64,000 bases of DNA, taken from assembly GCA_022559985.1 (NCBI GenBank), contig JAFJTR010000099.1, positions 40,893-104,892 of the forward strand. Direction: 5' to 3'. Below, in pieces: positions 43,760-55,682 of this stretch. The DNA comes from Parastagonospora avenae f. sp. tritici 18332-5. Taxonomy: Eukaryota; Ascomycota; Dothideomycetes; Pleosporales; Phaeosphaeriaceae. Positions within the stretch are counted from its first letter, which is position 1, and every line of letters begins with the position of its first letter. The notes below the pieces were generated by a model, which was given only the letters and a program-made list of their open reading frames with translations, had not been told where the DNA came from and did no database searches. The position numbers and the translations under genes were made by a program.

Positions 43760-45585
43760 TCAAGCGTTTCCCAATTCCAAGCGCTCTTTCATCCAGGCGC
43801 CAACACTCTGTACGTTCTTCGTCCAGGCATCATTAGTCTGCTCAGTCCAAAGACCAATGCCCGGTAGCTCGTTGTGCAACACCTTTCCATGCGCATGCTC
43901 TTCGTACATCGCCTTCTCATCGGCATCATGCCAGCGCGTACGGCCTGCGTGGGATTTTACCATGTGCCGGGCCGTGCTACGCCTGAGTACTTTCACAAGC
44001 TCCGCCCCTTGATCAAGCAATGGACTTTCAGTGCCGGTAGTAATGTTCCATTCTGGGAGACTTAAGTTTGTACTGGCCGCAGGGTAGTTGCGTGCGTAGG
44101 CTCTACATCTGCTCAACATGGGGACTTCTGGAGGCGGTGGTGTCTGGCGATTCACGGAATTATAGTGATCTATAATCATTTGAGCTTCGAAATCGAGGTC
44201 TTCGTCAGGCTGATGGGACGCAAACATGTCATCCTGCTGAGGCAATATCAATTGCGCATGTGGCGACCGGAAGAAGTGTATTGGCGCGGCAAAGCGATCA
44301 AGATAGTCCTGTGGTCTGCGGAAAAGGACATCGCGTTCCGCGGACAGTGTCAACGACGGTATTACCTTGTTGTCGCCGTACCGCTCCCACGCGGTCAGAG
44401 TAGGTGTCTTTGTAGCTTTCTTTCGAGGCTTGCGGCCACGCTTCTTCTCTGCCAGAACCGGAGACATTTCCATAACGTCCGCGTCGGCTGGAAACGATGT
44501 CTCATCAGCAGCCATGGGTTCTGGAAGCTCGGAAGGATCAATGACTGGTAGCTCATCTCGGAAGACCCAGTCTGCGATGGGATTGTTCACAGCAGCAGCA
44601 GCAATTCGGGATTCTCCAATACGACACTCAGTCAAGGCCAGCATCGTCGCCAGGGAGCCACCGATGAGCTCCCCACACACACCCAGCCGCGCCAAATATG
44701 ATCGATCGAACTTGTCGAGGAGAAGATTCTCTCGAATCCAATCCCAGCCAAAGAGTACATCATGGAATGGTGTCGGGAACTGGAATTCGGATGAAGCACG
44801 GTAGTTGATGCGAGCGATAGTAGCAGCGGCCGTCTCACGCAGCACTGATATCACGCGCTCTTCTTCATCGTTACACCCAGGCAGTACAGGTCCAGGTGGA
44901 AGATAGACAATGACAGGCGCTGAAGAAGAAGATGCACGGAAAATACTGTACCAAGTCTGTCAGCGGTGTTGGCGCTTGAGTAATGCAACAAGTTGCATTT
45001 CCATTAGTTGCATGAGGAACACTACTGGGTTCAAGCACGAGCTGCAATGTGCATGCATCGTAGTTAGTAAGGCCTGCCATTGCGGGCAGACCTCAGCGAG
45101 GTAGTGTACGCGGTGACAGACGAACAGGGTCAAGCGGGGGTGACGAGCAAGGCAACGCTCAGTGAGATCATCGTACATAAGGCGCACGAGCTGTGAGCCG
45201 TCTGGGCTGAGAGTAACGAAGCGGACAGGACATAGACTCGGGTAGAAGGATGCATTTTTTTGCTGCGAAAGAGCAAACTTACTCGATGGTAATATGCCCG
45301 CTCGATCGGCATGGGACGCTGACTTGCTCGCGTGGTGGTGGGCTGGTGACAGCGGATAATAAACGTCTCCAGGGTGCGTAGTAACGTGGAGTACGGTGCG
45401 CCGGGATTGGACGAGCAATGAAGGCCTTCGCATGCACAAGTAGCGGCATTTACAGCGTCTCCACTAGCGACGATCGCGACGGTCGGTTTTGGTGAGGGTT
45501 GTGATGGTGTTGATGGCGCGCTGTGTTGTTTGGATCGCCAAGGCGTTGGGGGAGCAATCGCAAGCAGCGTCACAGGATGGTGCAA
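43760..45585 (-). pseudogene. unknown alpha/beta-hydrolase-like protein, disturbed 5' half
   Basis: The 3' half is a clear 365-codon frame (43760-44854) that extends upstream in the same phase to about 45,240, broken only by TGA at 44960-44962 (after KRQHR, followed by QTWYSIFRASSSSAPVIVYLPPGP). The segment VIVYLPPG, with LGVCGELIGGSLATMLAL downstream, suggests an alpha/beta-hydrolase-like fold whose nucleophile elbow lacks the usual Ser. A Lys/Arg-rich stretch (KKRGRKPRKKATK) lies in the middle. The 5' part (about 45,260-45,585) is in another phase, and I could not find a phase-consistent intron joining it despite a good GTAAGT donor near 45,285. Either the TGA is a decay mutation (CGA to TGA) or the upstream exons are mis-modelled. 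The family is not named with confidence. Confidence 0.4.
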
Positions 45586-46232
45586 CAGTGGTACGGCGCA
45601 TCAGGGTGCGAAAGAAGACCGCAATTAGGATGTTGATGTGGAGTACGGTGCGCTACCACACGGCCTTCTGGATTTTCGTGCGTCGGACTTCCTTCAGGGG
45701 CCTTTGGGGGCGTGCGTCAGGGAAATTGGTCTACACTAACGCTCTGGGCCAGAAGTAGCTCCTCCAGGCGCATCCCGATTCCGTCTCGCTTCGGCATTGC
45801 ACTGCTCCTTGGTTCTTCGTCACTGTCTTCCTTTTCTCTCCTGGACCGTTTGCTCGAGTACAGATACCTATACCTAATACTTCACGCTGATCGTCCTGAC
45901 CACTCGGTCCTTCATCCCAGACGACTTGGCTGCGGCGATCCTCAGGCCGCCCACTACTGCAAACGAGCACTGCCTCAACCCCAACCAACCTCGCACCACA
46001 ACGAGGCCAGGATCCATAGCGCATGCGCAACGTCGCATAGCCCGTGAGCGACACTTGACTTGCATCACCGTTTACCACGAGCCTCTCAAACCGCGCACAC
46101 GCCCTCGTTACACCGGTAGTGACTTCCCTCGACATTTCAGCGAACGCCCACCTCCTCTCACCCCGACAATACAACGCACAAACCTGGCACATTCGCAATA
46201 ACACCGCGGGGTCCAGCCCCTAATCCGACAAC
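45586..46232. other. divergent intergenic region with long leader
   Basis: About 650 bases upstream of the GT32 gene, pyrimidine-rich near 45,790-45,860 as in fungal core promoters. The short open frames are not supported. It probably also contains the start region of the disturbed minus-strand gene. Confidence 0.35.
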
Positions 46233-48250
46233 ATGGCCGAGGGATCAAGAGCCCGCGCAGTCTTCACGCTGCTGAAGAACCTCACCCTCGCCGCACTCCT
46301 ATACGCCGCCATATTTGGCATAATAAACCTGGTGAGCGACCCAAGCGTCGCTGCAAGAGGGAAAATTGGCATTCCCGCGTTTCTGGACAAAGCTGGCCCG
46401 ACTGAGCTGATCAAGACCACAAAGTCAGGCATACAGGTCAAGTTTGCAGGCACCTCCAACCCCGTCATCATCAACCCCCACGCCAACGTCTTCAATCGCC
46501 CGACCACCGCCGTTAAGATCAAGGACGATTACCTAGGACTGCGCCCACATGTCGACACAGAGGCGGACCTGATGATGCTGATTGAGGAGTGCAGAGGCAC
46601 CTATGAAGGCCTGGAGAAGATGAGGAAGCCATACGACTGTCTGCAGTTCTTCGCCGAGGAGGAGGGCCGCTACTACCACCTGCCTGCGGAGGCCGACCGA
46701 GCAAGCAAACAGGATCCCCGCCAAGCCGACTTTGTAAACGCAGACCAAAAGAACAAGACATCAACCAGCTATGTTGCAGTTAAAGACGCCGTTGCAGCGC
46801 ATGGTAAAGAGATTGGTACCTGCCCTGGGCCCATCATCCCTTACCACGTATACTGGACCGGCCCGGCGACATGGCGAGTCGAGGTCTTCATCAAGAGCTA
46901 TCTCTACACGCAAAACCTGGCCTGCTCGCGCCTCTGGCTATGGCTCGACAGCGACCGCAACCCCAACGCTGTTGAAAACATGCTCAACAAGGACGCTCTA
47001 TTTGCTCGTTTCATGCACTTGGTCGAGCGCGGCGACATCGTAGTCATGCCCTGGAAGTTCCCCAGTCGCATCCCAATGCCCAAAGACGTGGACGCGAAGA
47101 CAGGCTTTGGGTACTGGAGCAAGCCTGGTGCCCCCAACGCACTCGGAGAGAAGGCTGTGGCCGATAACATCGTCGAGGACAAGGAAGGCCAGCAGTGGCT
47201 CGTTCTCACACCTAAGCAGATGACCTTCCTGCCTGTTGCAGTCTCGGACGCTGTACGATTCATTGTCCTACACATGTACGGCGGTGCCTACTTCGACATG
47301 GACGTACTCATGCTCAGGGACATGCGCCCTCTTCTCCTGCCCAAGGACCACGCCTTTGCCGAGCGATGGGGTGCACACCCGCACCCTGGCGAGTACAACA
47401 CCGCCATCATGTCGCTTTCTGCCAACTCGTCTCTCTCTTCGTACCTGTTGTTTGGCGGCATTCGCATGGGTGTCAACTTCCACCCACGAGTGCTAGGACG
47501 CATGGCTTGGAAGGATGGTCGCGATCAAGAGTTCAAGATGTTCGAGACAGCCGCATTCGACCCTATCTGGACTGAATTCAACTGGGATCGTGAAGGTAGA
47601 TGCACAGTGCCATGTCTCCGCGACTATGGTGCCGTCTTCAAGGGCAAAGCTGGTGCCATCAAGGACGAGTGGGAAAGCTACTCCGGACCCCAACTCGAGA
47701 CCGTCGACCTCAAGGAGCCTCAGCGAAAGGAGCTCAAGGCGCGAGCCAACGACGAGGAGGAGCCAGCTAAGCACTCCGACAAGAACCCTCACGACTCGTT
47801 CCAGGCCTCGATCGACGAAGAGACACAGCTACGCAACGAAGGCGTCATCTCCGACTACATCTTTGAAGAAGACAAATTCCCACCCAACAACCGCACCCTC
47901 TCGAATTTCTTCCGTGGCGCCTGGACATACCACATTCACAACCAGGTAAGTTTAGAATCCCGCAGCACATCACATGTTTCCCACGCTCTCCAACCCCCGC
48001 AAAAGCCACCGGCGCTAGCCGTTAACGGCGCATGTGGCGTCGCACCCCGCCCCACTTCTTCCCAACCAAAACGTGAACATCGCGCTAACACCGCTCGCAG
48101 TGGCTCAAGCACCCCGAACCCTCATCGTGGATCTCCGTCCTCGAACACGCGCAAGACGGCTTCTTCGCCGGCGAGCGCACCAACCCGTATGGCGAGAAAT
48201 GGGACGGCCCTGCGCTGATGCCATACAACCACTGGCCCGAATTAGTATGA
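46233..48250 (+). CDS. GT32-type glycosyltransferase with DXD motif, membrane anchored
   Basis: Two exons, 46233-47945 and 48101-48250 (donor GTAAGT, acceptor CGCAG, phase checked), encode 620 residues. Residues 14-32 are a signal anchor, so this is a type II Golgi/ER protein. The catalytic region shows the glycosyltransferase-sugar (GT32) features: VPYHVYWTG-like start (PYHVYWTGPATWR), LWLWLDSD, then MYGGAYFDMDVLML with the DXD metal site, and a GEYNTAIMSLS block. Family members transfer sugars from nucleotide donors to glycoproteins or glycolipids; the donor is not predictable here. The second exon adds a conserved-looking tail ending in NHWPELV. A reading through the intron gives a false 661-codon frame with a Ser/Thr/Pro-rich end. 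Confidence 0.85.
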
Positions 48251-48979
48251 GCGCGGCGTCAGCCCGATGGCACGCTTGGTACATACGTCAGGCCGCTCGC
48301 TTCGTCTCCCCCCTTTTGCGGCTGTGTCGGCATAGACTCCGATGGCTGAGAAGGTTGCCGTGTCGCGAGGAATGCTGGACCGGAGTGAATCCAGGTCCAA
48401 CTCAGTGCAGGGCAGTGCATCGTTCAAGGCGTATCTGCGCTTGGAAGTCCACGTATCATCTGGCTGCACACATGCCACCACGTCACGCACCTCTCGACAC
48501 ATCCGAACATGACATCTCAGGGGCGCCGTCATCCCGCCTCCACACATCTGCTTTCAGGCGTCAACCATCACATTTATAAATCATGCGGCATAGTACCTCG
48601 GCTGTACTCGGAGTTCTATTTACGGGCGCATCCATTCCATCATCCCATTCGCTTCTGGTGTTGGTGTTGTTATATTCCCCTTTGCCCGCTTGCGGCACTA
48701 TTTTCCACATGCATATTTTATCTTTTTTGCTGCTGGTTGTATACATGAAGATTGGGGAGAAAAAGGCGCAGTACATGGATATGACTGGTTTGGTCTGGTC
48801 TATATGAAACAGGACATGTGAATAGAAGAAGTGAAATATTAGTATACAAATGTTTCACATTGCGCAGTGCTTTCTGCAAGGTGAAGTGCAGTGAATGAGG
48901 TATCATTTTCTACCATCTCATCTAATCCCTACATCCTTCGCACCCCTCCTTCCACCGCGTGAGCACATTTATATTCACA
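48251..48979. other. convergent intergenic region, nothing recognised
   Basis: About 730 bases between the converging GT32 and VPS27 stops. T-rich and A-rich patches near 48,700-48,900 may be polyadenylation regions. No gene is supported. Confidence 0.4.
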
Positions 48980-51351
48980 CTACAAATCAATCAATGGCTC
49001 ATCCACCACCTTCTGCTGCTGCGGCAATTGATTCTGCGGCGCGCTCGGGAAGCTCTCAGGGCCGTAGCCGCCCGCTGCATACGGCGCTGGCTGCCGCGCT
49101 TGCGTCTGCGGCTGCTGGTGCTGCTGTGGAGGCTGTTGCCATTGCTGCTGCGGGGGTGCTTGTTGCTGTTGCGCAGGTTGCTGCTGAGGCTGAGGAGCAG
49201 CTTGTTGATTTGGATATGGTGGGTTTTGGTACCCAGGCTGAGACGGTGGAGATAAGGGCGTCTGCTGGGGCGGAGCGTGGTTGTACATTTGCGGCGAAGG
49301 TGGTTGTTGTTGGGCTGGCTGTGATGCGAAGCTTTGCGAGCGCCGCATGGTTGGTTGGGAGGGTTGGGCTTGGGTGTTGTCGCCGTAGTAGTAGTTTGCG
49401 CTCTCTGCATCTGAGACGGTCGAGGGTGGTGCTTGTGGGGGATAAGATTGCTGGGGGTATTGTTGGTTCGGGGCTTGGCGCTGGAGTTGCGGTGATGACT
49501 GCTGGTAGTTGTTGCTGGGTTGCGCTTGTTGGGACAGGTTCGGGTATGGTTGTGATGGCTGTTGCGCTTGAGGATATTGCTCCTGAGATTGTGCCGGTGC
49601 TCGGTAGGGCTGTTGTTGCGTGCTTTGGTAACCTCCTCCATAATGCGATTGTGGGCGACCGTATGGATCCGATTGGGGTGCACTACCCGTGTAATAGTTC
49701 TCGCCCGCACCACTTGGGGCGCCGGACTGTATGCTGGGGTATAGGTTCGACGCAGGGCGCTGTGTAGGAGCAGGAAGGCCGTACATGGCACCAGTTTGGT
49801 TGTAGGTGCTCGAAAGACGCTCCTCGAGCATGCGATCGTAGTATCGGACGACAGAAGAGAGTTTCGCATGGAGATCAAGTAGTGTATCTAGGAACATCAG
49901 TAAAAGTTATCGGGTGGATAAGTAAAAGGGACTGACCATGCTTGCTCATTGTCTCGCCGTAGGTGCGGGCAAGCTTCGGTCGTAGCTTGCCAATGCTCTC
50001 ATATAGCTCTTGTATCTGTGGCTCTCGCAGAATAGTGCCTGGCGGTTGGTGCTGTAACCGGTCTACGAGAGTCGAAAACAGGTTGATGTTCTCGGCTTCG
50101 ACTGGGGTCAGCTCATAATCGTTCTTGGGCGCTACAAATGGCGCCGCTGTACTCGAGCTAGCAGTCTGCTGCTTGAATGTAGTCGTATACTTCTTCTTTT
50201 GCTCTTCCATATCTGCTAGTGAGGCCGCGATGGCAGCTGCAAGATCGGGGTCCTCATCTTCTTGGGGCTCCTTCCTCGATGCGCCATTCGTGCTCGGTTT
50301 CGGTTTCGAATGCAACTGCGATTGTGATACGAAGCCCGACGAGCCAGTTCCCTTTGCATCCTCCAAGCTCATTTCCAGGGCGCGCTTCAGGTCCGCATCG
50401 AAGCTGTCGTCCACGCGCGCGCTTCGGGGCTCCATGGCGCCTTGATATAGCGTCTTGTGTGGTTTTGGTGTATCGAATAATCTTGGGGGCGGGGCCCCTC
50501 GTGAGCGGATCGTCAGTTTCTCGTGGCAGCCATCGTCCACGCGCACAGGTTCCATGATGCCGAGATGTGGTAGCGGTATGGTTTTGTTAGAGCAGGCACC
50601 GCAAAAGACATTTCCGCAGTTACGGCAGTGGTGCTTGCGGTTTGTGAAGGTGAAGGCGGTCCGGCAGCGCATGCAGACGTCAGAGTCAGTCCATTCGGGA
50701 GGCTACACGGTCAGCTTTTAATGTGGGTTGAGTAGGAGCAGAGACTAACAGCACTACTATCCAGCATGCTGCTTGCGATGTTCTCTTTTGGTGGGAAGTG
50801 GTAGCCCTCTCGCTGCAGACTTCGGTACACCTCGTTGATGTAGCCTAGGTTCATCCGGCCCTCAGCAGCAGTGGCCCATGATTGTATTAGCTCCAGCATT
50901 TTGTTCTTGACATCGTTGTTCGGTGCGATTGTCGATGGCGCTTTGAGTAATGACGTTAGATTGTCCATGAATTCCCGCGAAGCTATTTCTTGGATGAAGT
51001 GTGCGCCGCCGTTCTTCACGCACGTGTCTGTGAGCTGCGAAGCTTGTCAGTGGCCGAGTATGAAGCCAACGAGGTATATTATCTTACATTCAGCGTGGCT
51101 AGCTGGACGTTGGGGTTCTTGTGGCCTATCCTCTTCTTGAGCGATTTCATGGCATCTTTAGGCTGCACCGTCTTGGATCGAATAACGTCGGATATCTCGA
51201 GGTTGAGGGGCATGTGCTCTCTGCATGTGGTCAGCCCTCTACGCCACAGCTAGTAGTATGTGCCATGAAATACATACAAGCTCGAGGACGTAGCGCGCTC
51301 GATCTGCTCATCGAATGCGCTGTTGGTGGAGGACCCGAACCAGCCCGCCAT
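48980..51351 (-). CDS. VPS27: ESCRT-0 subunit Vps27 (VHS-FYVE-UIM)
   Basis: Five exons, 51278-51351, 51088-51220, 50750-51034, 49937-50702 and 48980-49887 (phases checked), encode 721 residues. The protein recruits ubiquitinated membrane cargo on endosomes and starts multivesicular-body sorting. Order of domains: VHS (residues about 5-150; EHMPLNLEISDVI, then LTDTCVKNGG); FYVE zinc finger (RKHHCRNCGNVFCGACS); two ubiquitin-interacting motifs (DLKRALEMSLEDAKG and DLAAAIAASLADMEE); a helical segment; and a Gln/Pro/Tyr-rich tail ending in the clathrin-box-like PLIDL. The Gln tail (about 49,000-49,800) is encoded by CAG/CAA repeats that create long false frames on the other strand. The start lies 585 bases from the start of a DOA4-like deubiquitinase that acts on the same pathway. 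Confidence 0.95.
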
Positions 51352-51935
51352 GGTGTCGTTGAGGGTTGTCTCTGTGGACGTAGATGTTTTCTTTATTCCA
51401 GTGGATGATTTATACGGAGATTGTGTTTGCGCAGCTTCTCCTATTGCGTTGAGATTGTTGGAGTATGTCTGGCGTCGTGCTTGTCGATGTGATGGTAAGC
51501 TACTACGTACCTAGCCACTCCGGAGCCGACGACGGGTGAACAGTCCGTGCGGCATGAGGCGTCATCGCAGCGGCGGCTCGTGGGCATGATGCGTGAACCC
51601 TGTCGAGATGCCAACAACCGTCCCAACTGCAACCCAACCGCTTACCTCACCCTCCACGACCACCTGAGAGCATTCACACAGAAAGCTCAGTCAGTCGCGC
51701 ATAGAATACCCTCCATCGCATAATCGCCTTCTCCCTCTCCGCCATTGCCCACTTCATGCGCTCAGTGACATCGGGCCCCACAGACATACGAAACACACAC
51801 GAGTACCCGACGTCGCCGCACTGCCACCCTTTTCTACGACTATGCGCCACCCGCTCTGTGTTTAGAGTGCGGTAACGAGTGCAGCTGCTCTCTTGCCGCC
51901 CCCTCAGGACTCACCCGTCCACCCCCGCCAGCGCC
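51352..51935. promoter_or_regulatory. shared divergent promoter of VPS27 and DOA4-like gene
   Basis: This 584-base gap separates the two start codons and must contain both promoters and leaders. CT-rich stretches near 51,700-51,920 precede the deubiquitinase start. No specific operator is recognised. Confidence 0.5.
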
Positions 51936-54900
51936 ATGAACAGCTATACGAATGGTGCACACAGCAACGGTGCAGATGGCTCCAGAGACAGTGAAGGAGC
52001 TGGAGACCCGCGTGGCGCCCGGGGCTCCTATCCGCCTATTGCTGAGATAGTTGCCTCTGCATCCGAGACGGTAGAGGCGCTGAAGCATAACTCGGTGCGT
52101 GGGGTTGATAATGGAGATACTGGCAGCCGGCGGTGACTAATATTCGGCAGATCAAGCACCTGCTCGAACAGGGACGTAAACACTTCAATGGGGCCAAGAT
52201 ACTGCTGAGTAGCCGGAGTCCCATTGCGGGCGCATACTGGGAGTATCTTGTCGCATACCAGATCCTCGTCGACCTGATACCTCGACATCGCGACTACTAC
52301 GACCAGATCGAGAGCAGCCGCAGCCAGACCCATCGCGACTTCCGGGAGCTGGTGAAGGACATCAAGTCCAACGAGGAGCGCTTCGTACGCATAAAAGAGA
52401 TCATCAAGAACGACAACCTGCGCAATGGCGCCCTGCACAGCAGATCGGCGTCTACGGCATCGACGACACGGTCCGAATCGCGGAGTAGCTCCAGCCTTTC
52501 GAGAAGGGACGACGAGCTGATGCTTCCTGATGTGCCTACTGCTCTGCCAAGCTTTGGACTACCTGCCACACCCCGCCAGAAACCTACAATACAGCCGAAG
52601 CCTCAGAACCTCCACGGCCGAGCTGTGCATCAGAGCTCGGTTTCAATCAATGGCCTCAGCGACCTCACCGCGCGCTTTGCGAACCTACGAGGTGTCGACA
52701 CCGGATCTGCTCGCTCGAGTCAAGATCTTTCTGTGAAGATGCCATCTCCTGCAGATTTCCACTCCACGAGTCGCCCTTTAGGGCCGCGCGATATGGTTCC
52801 ACCCCCACTCAACATGCCTCCACTCAACACACAGTACGCTGCCTCATTACCAAAGGAACCGAGCCCCACCTACAGTCCCGCCCGGAACATCTCGAATCCA
52901 TCCAGCATAAACCCGCCACGAAGCACACCAAGGAGCATGAATGGCACCGGAGGGCGCAGCAATTCGCTCGCTGCATCGAGCATCTCCAACCAGGCGCCCA
53001 ACGCGAACGGTGTTTCTGGCTCTTACTTCCCAGCTCAGCAGGGAAGGAAAGCATCTGTCAGCAAAACCGTGGAGCTTGAAGTTGATGCTGAGAAGTTGTA
53101 CGACTACATCCGCATGTACAAGATGCTGCTCATTGACGTGCGCGACCGGGCTGCCTTTGACTCTGGACACATCTTCGCTAGCCAGATTATGTGCATAGAG
53201 CCGGAGACTTTGCAAGAAGGAAATTCCGCCGACCAGTTACAAGAGCGTTTGGTCATCTCCCCAGACGAGGAAGTCGCCATGTTCGACCGACGGCACGAAT
53301 ACGACGTGATTGTGTATTACGACGACAACACCAGCAATGCCGATTTCCTTGGCAGACATGCGCGCAATGCCTCCGAAAGAGCCCTCAAGTGTCTCTACGA
53401 CACTCTCCATGAGTTCAATGCAGACAAACCTCTGAGCAGGCCTCCAGTCTTCCTTAAGGGTGGTCTGGATGCTTGGATAGATATTGTAGGGCCGCAGGCT
53501 TTGAAGATGTCCACCACCTCAGCCCTAGTTGCCAGTGGGAAGACAAGGGCGAGAGCCATAGGACGATCCCCATCTGCAAGCTATGTCGTCAATGGCAACC
53601 AACGGCGGTCGCGAAGGCAATACGTCCCAATGGACGAAGAAGAGCAGCAGCAGTGGCTCGAAGAAGCTCGCAAGGGAAGAACTGCCGTTGAGCAGCCAGA
53701 AGCACCAGAAGAGCAGGAAGAGGCGTCTGCTCCGTTCTACCGTACCACAGAGGAGTTCTTGCGCCGTTATCCAGATGTCGAAGTGGAACAGTCAATGATG
53801 TACCCGCTGTCGAAGCCGCCTTCTGGGAATCATTATGTTCAACCAGCCATACCAGTTGCACCATCACGACCAGCCCCATCGGTACCAAGAGTCAGCTATG
53901 GTGGCGTACATGAGCGCCAAGTGGCACCACAGGGTCGTGGTAATCAGCCTCCAGTCTATCTATCGCAGCCTAGCTTCACCAACGTTAGGATGCACAAGAC
54001 TGGTCTTTTGAATTTTGGGGTGACCTGCTACATGAATTCGGTGGTACAGTGTCTTAGTGGCCACTTGCTGCTTTCGGATTTATTCCTCAGTGGGCGTTAT
54101 CAGAGGGAACTGCAAAGAGACAACTGGAAGGGAACCAAGGGTATCCTGCCGGAGGCTTACGCAACGCTGGTGTCAAACTTGTTCAAGGGCGACGTCAGCT
54201 CGGTGCGACCAAGCACCTTCAGGGTAATTCGCTTTCAATCTTGCGCATGTTTCTTGGGGCTAACAGACAACAGCGGATATGTGGCCATTTCAACTCTCAG
54301 TGGGGCATCGACCAGCAACAAGATGCCAAAGAGTTCCTTGAATTCGTTCTCGACTACATGCACGAAGACCTCAACGTGACCTGGAACAAGGCGCCACTCC
54401 GACCCTTGACAGACACACAGGAAATACAACGAGAACGATTTCCGCGCCAGTACGCTGCCAAGATCGAATGGGGACGTTACCAGCACCGCGACATGTCGGT
54501 CATTGGAGGCATGTTTGCTGGGCAACACGCGTCACAGCTCACCTGTCAGACTTGCGGCGTGACAAGTACGACGTACGAAGCCTTCTGGAGCTTGAGCTTG
54601 GAGATTCCGAATGTCGAGGCTTGCAACTTGCGCGACTGCTTACAGTCCTATTGTGCTGCGGAACGTCTAGCTGGAGATGAACTTTGGCGCTGCCCTCAGT
54701 GCAAGAAAGATCGCGAAGCCGTCAAGAAGATCACACTAACGCGAGCTCCCGACACACTTGTTGTCCATTTCAAGCGATTCAGTGCATCACGAACCGAGAG
54801 CGCGCGGAAGATTAGGACTCCCGTCGAATTTCCCCTCCAATCTCTCGACATGGGGCCCTTCATCGAGCCTCCCATGACGCCCAAGGAGGAAGAGTTCATC

Positions 54901-55197
54901 GCAAATAACGCTCGTGATGGACATGCACAATTGGCTGGTATCAAGGCTGATCCACATATGAACGGACCTTTCATCTACAACGCATACGCCGTCATCTGGC
55001 ACATTGGCGCAACGCTCGGCAGCGGTCACTACATCGCATTCGTCAAGGATAAAGCTAAGGGCACTTGGCGCTCATTCAACGACGATAAGATCACGGAGTT
55101 CGAGCCTGCGAACCTCGCCTCTCAGCATAGGTTGCAGAACGAGAAGGCTTACATTGTCTTCTACGAGCGCGAGAGGGTCGCCGGCGGTGCCTTTTGA
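51936..55197 (+). CDS. ubiquitin C-terminal hydrolase, DOA4/USP8 type
   Basis: Three exons, 51936-52094, 52151-54223 and 54274-55197 (phases checked), encode 1,051 residues. The order is USP8/MIT-like helical domain (about 45-150; LLEQGRKHFNGAKILL), a Ser-rich linker, a rhodanese domain (about 340-480), and the USP catalytic domain (about 670-1050) with Cys679 in GVTCYMNS and His996 in GSGHYIAF. Two CxxC zinc pairs (LTCQTCG, RCPQCKK) are present. This layout is that of Doa4/Ubp4/Ubp5 and USP8, which remove ubiquitin from cargo at the ESCRT machinery and recycle it. The rhodanese loop (VIVYYDDNTS) has no Cys, so that domain is probably non-catalytic, as in Doa4. The residue before Thr in the Cys box is Val instead of the common Asn. 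It is divergent from VPS27. Confidence 0.93.
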
Positions 55198-55682
55198 TAT
55201 TCGACTGCACCAGTGTCCTTGTTTCCTTGTATACCCACATATCGTTACATTTCGTCTCTTGTATAGTCATTGCGACTTGGATATGATAACCTTCAGACAT
55301 GATTCATACTGTACATTTTGGCCTACATATCCTTGGTTTGCGTACATGCATGGCGTTTGGAGGAAAGCGATGACAATTGCATAAGTCGGCGTATGCATAT
55401 GCTGGATCGGTAGCGTACGTGTCTAGTCAATCAAGGACTACTCCTCTTTTCCGTCGGACTGGTGACTCTGAAGTTCTCCCCTGGACGGCTGTCGAGCTAA
55501 ATTTTCGTTCCGCGTCATACTGCAGGGCTGAACGCTACCGATGATCGGCCCGCAAGCTTGGGCCCTCATAAATTTGTTTATCGTAACCTTATCAGACCGC
55601 TCCCTCCGCACATTCCCCGCGCCCGCTTTCACTCTTACCATTGACTCTTCACAATACCTTCACTGCATTCACAATCGCAATC
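55198..55682. other. intergenic region, nothing recognised
   Basis: About 485 bases between two plus-strand genes: 3' end of the deubiquitinase and promoter of argininosuccinate synthase. No feature is recognised. Confidence 0.35.

Noticed and set aside
47946..48218. Extension of the GT32 frame to 661 codons
   Set aside because: The extension is intron sequence; splicing at 47945/48101 restores a conserved-looking C-terminus in phase.
48895..49767. 290-codon plus-strand frame rich in Ala, Val and Gly
   Set aside because: It is the exact antisense of the Gln-rich tail of VPS27; repeat codons keep the opposite strand open.
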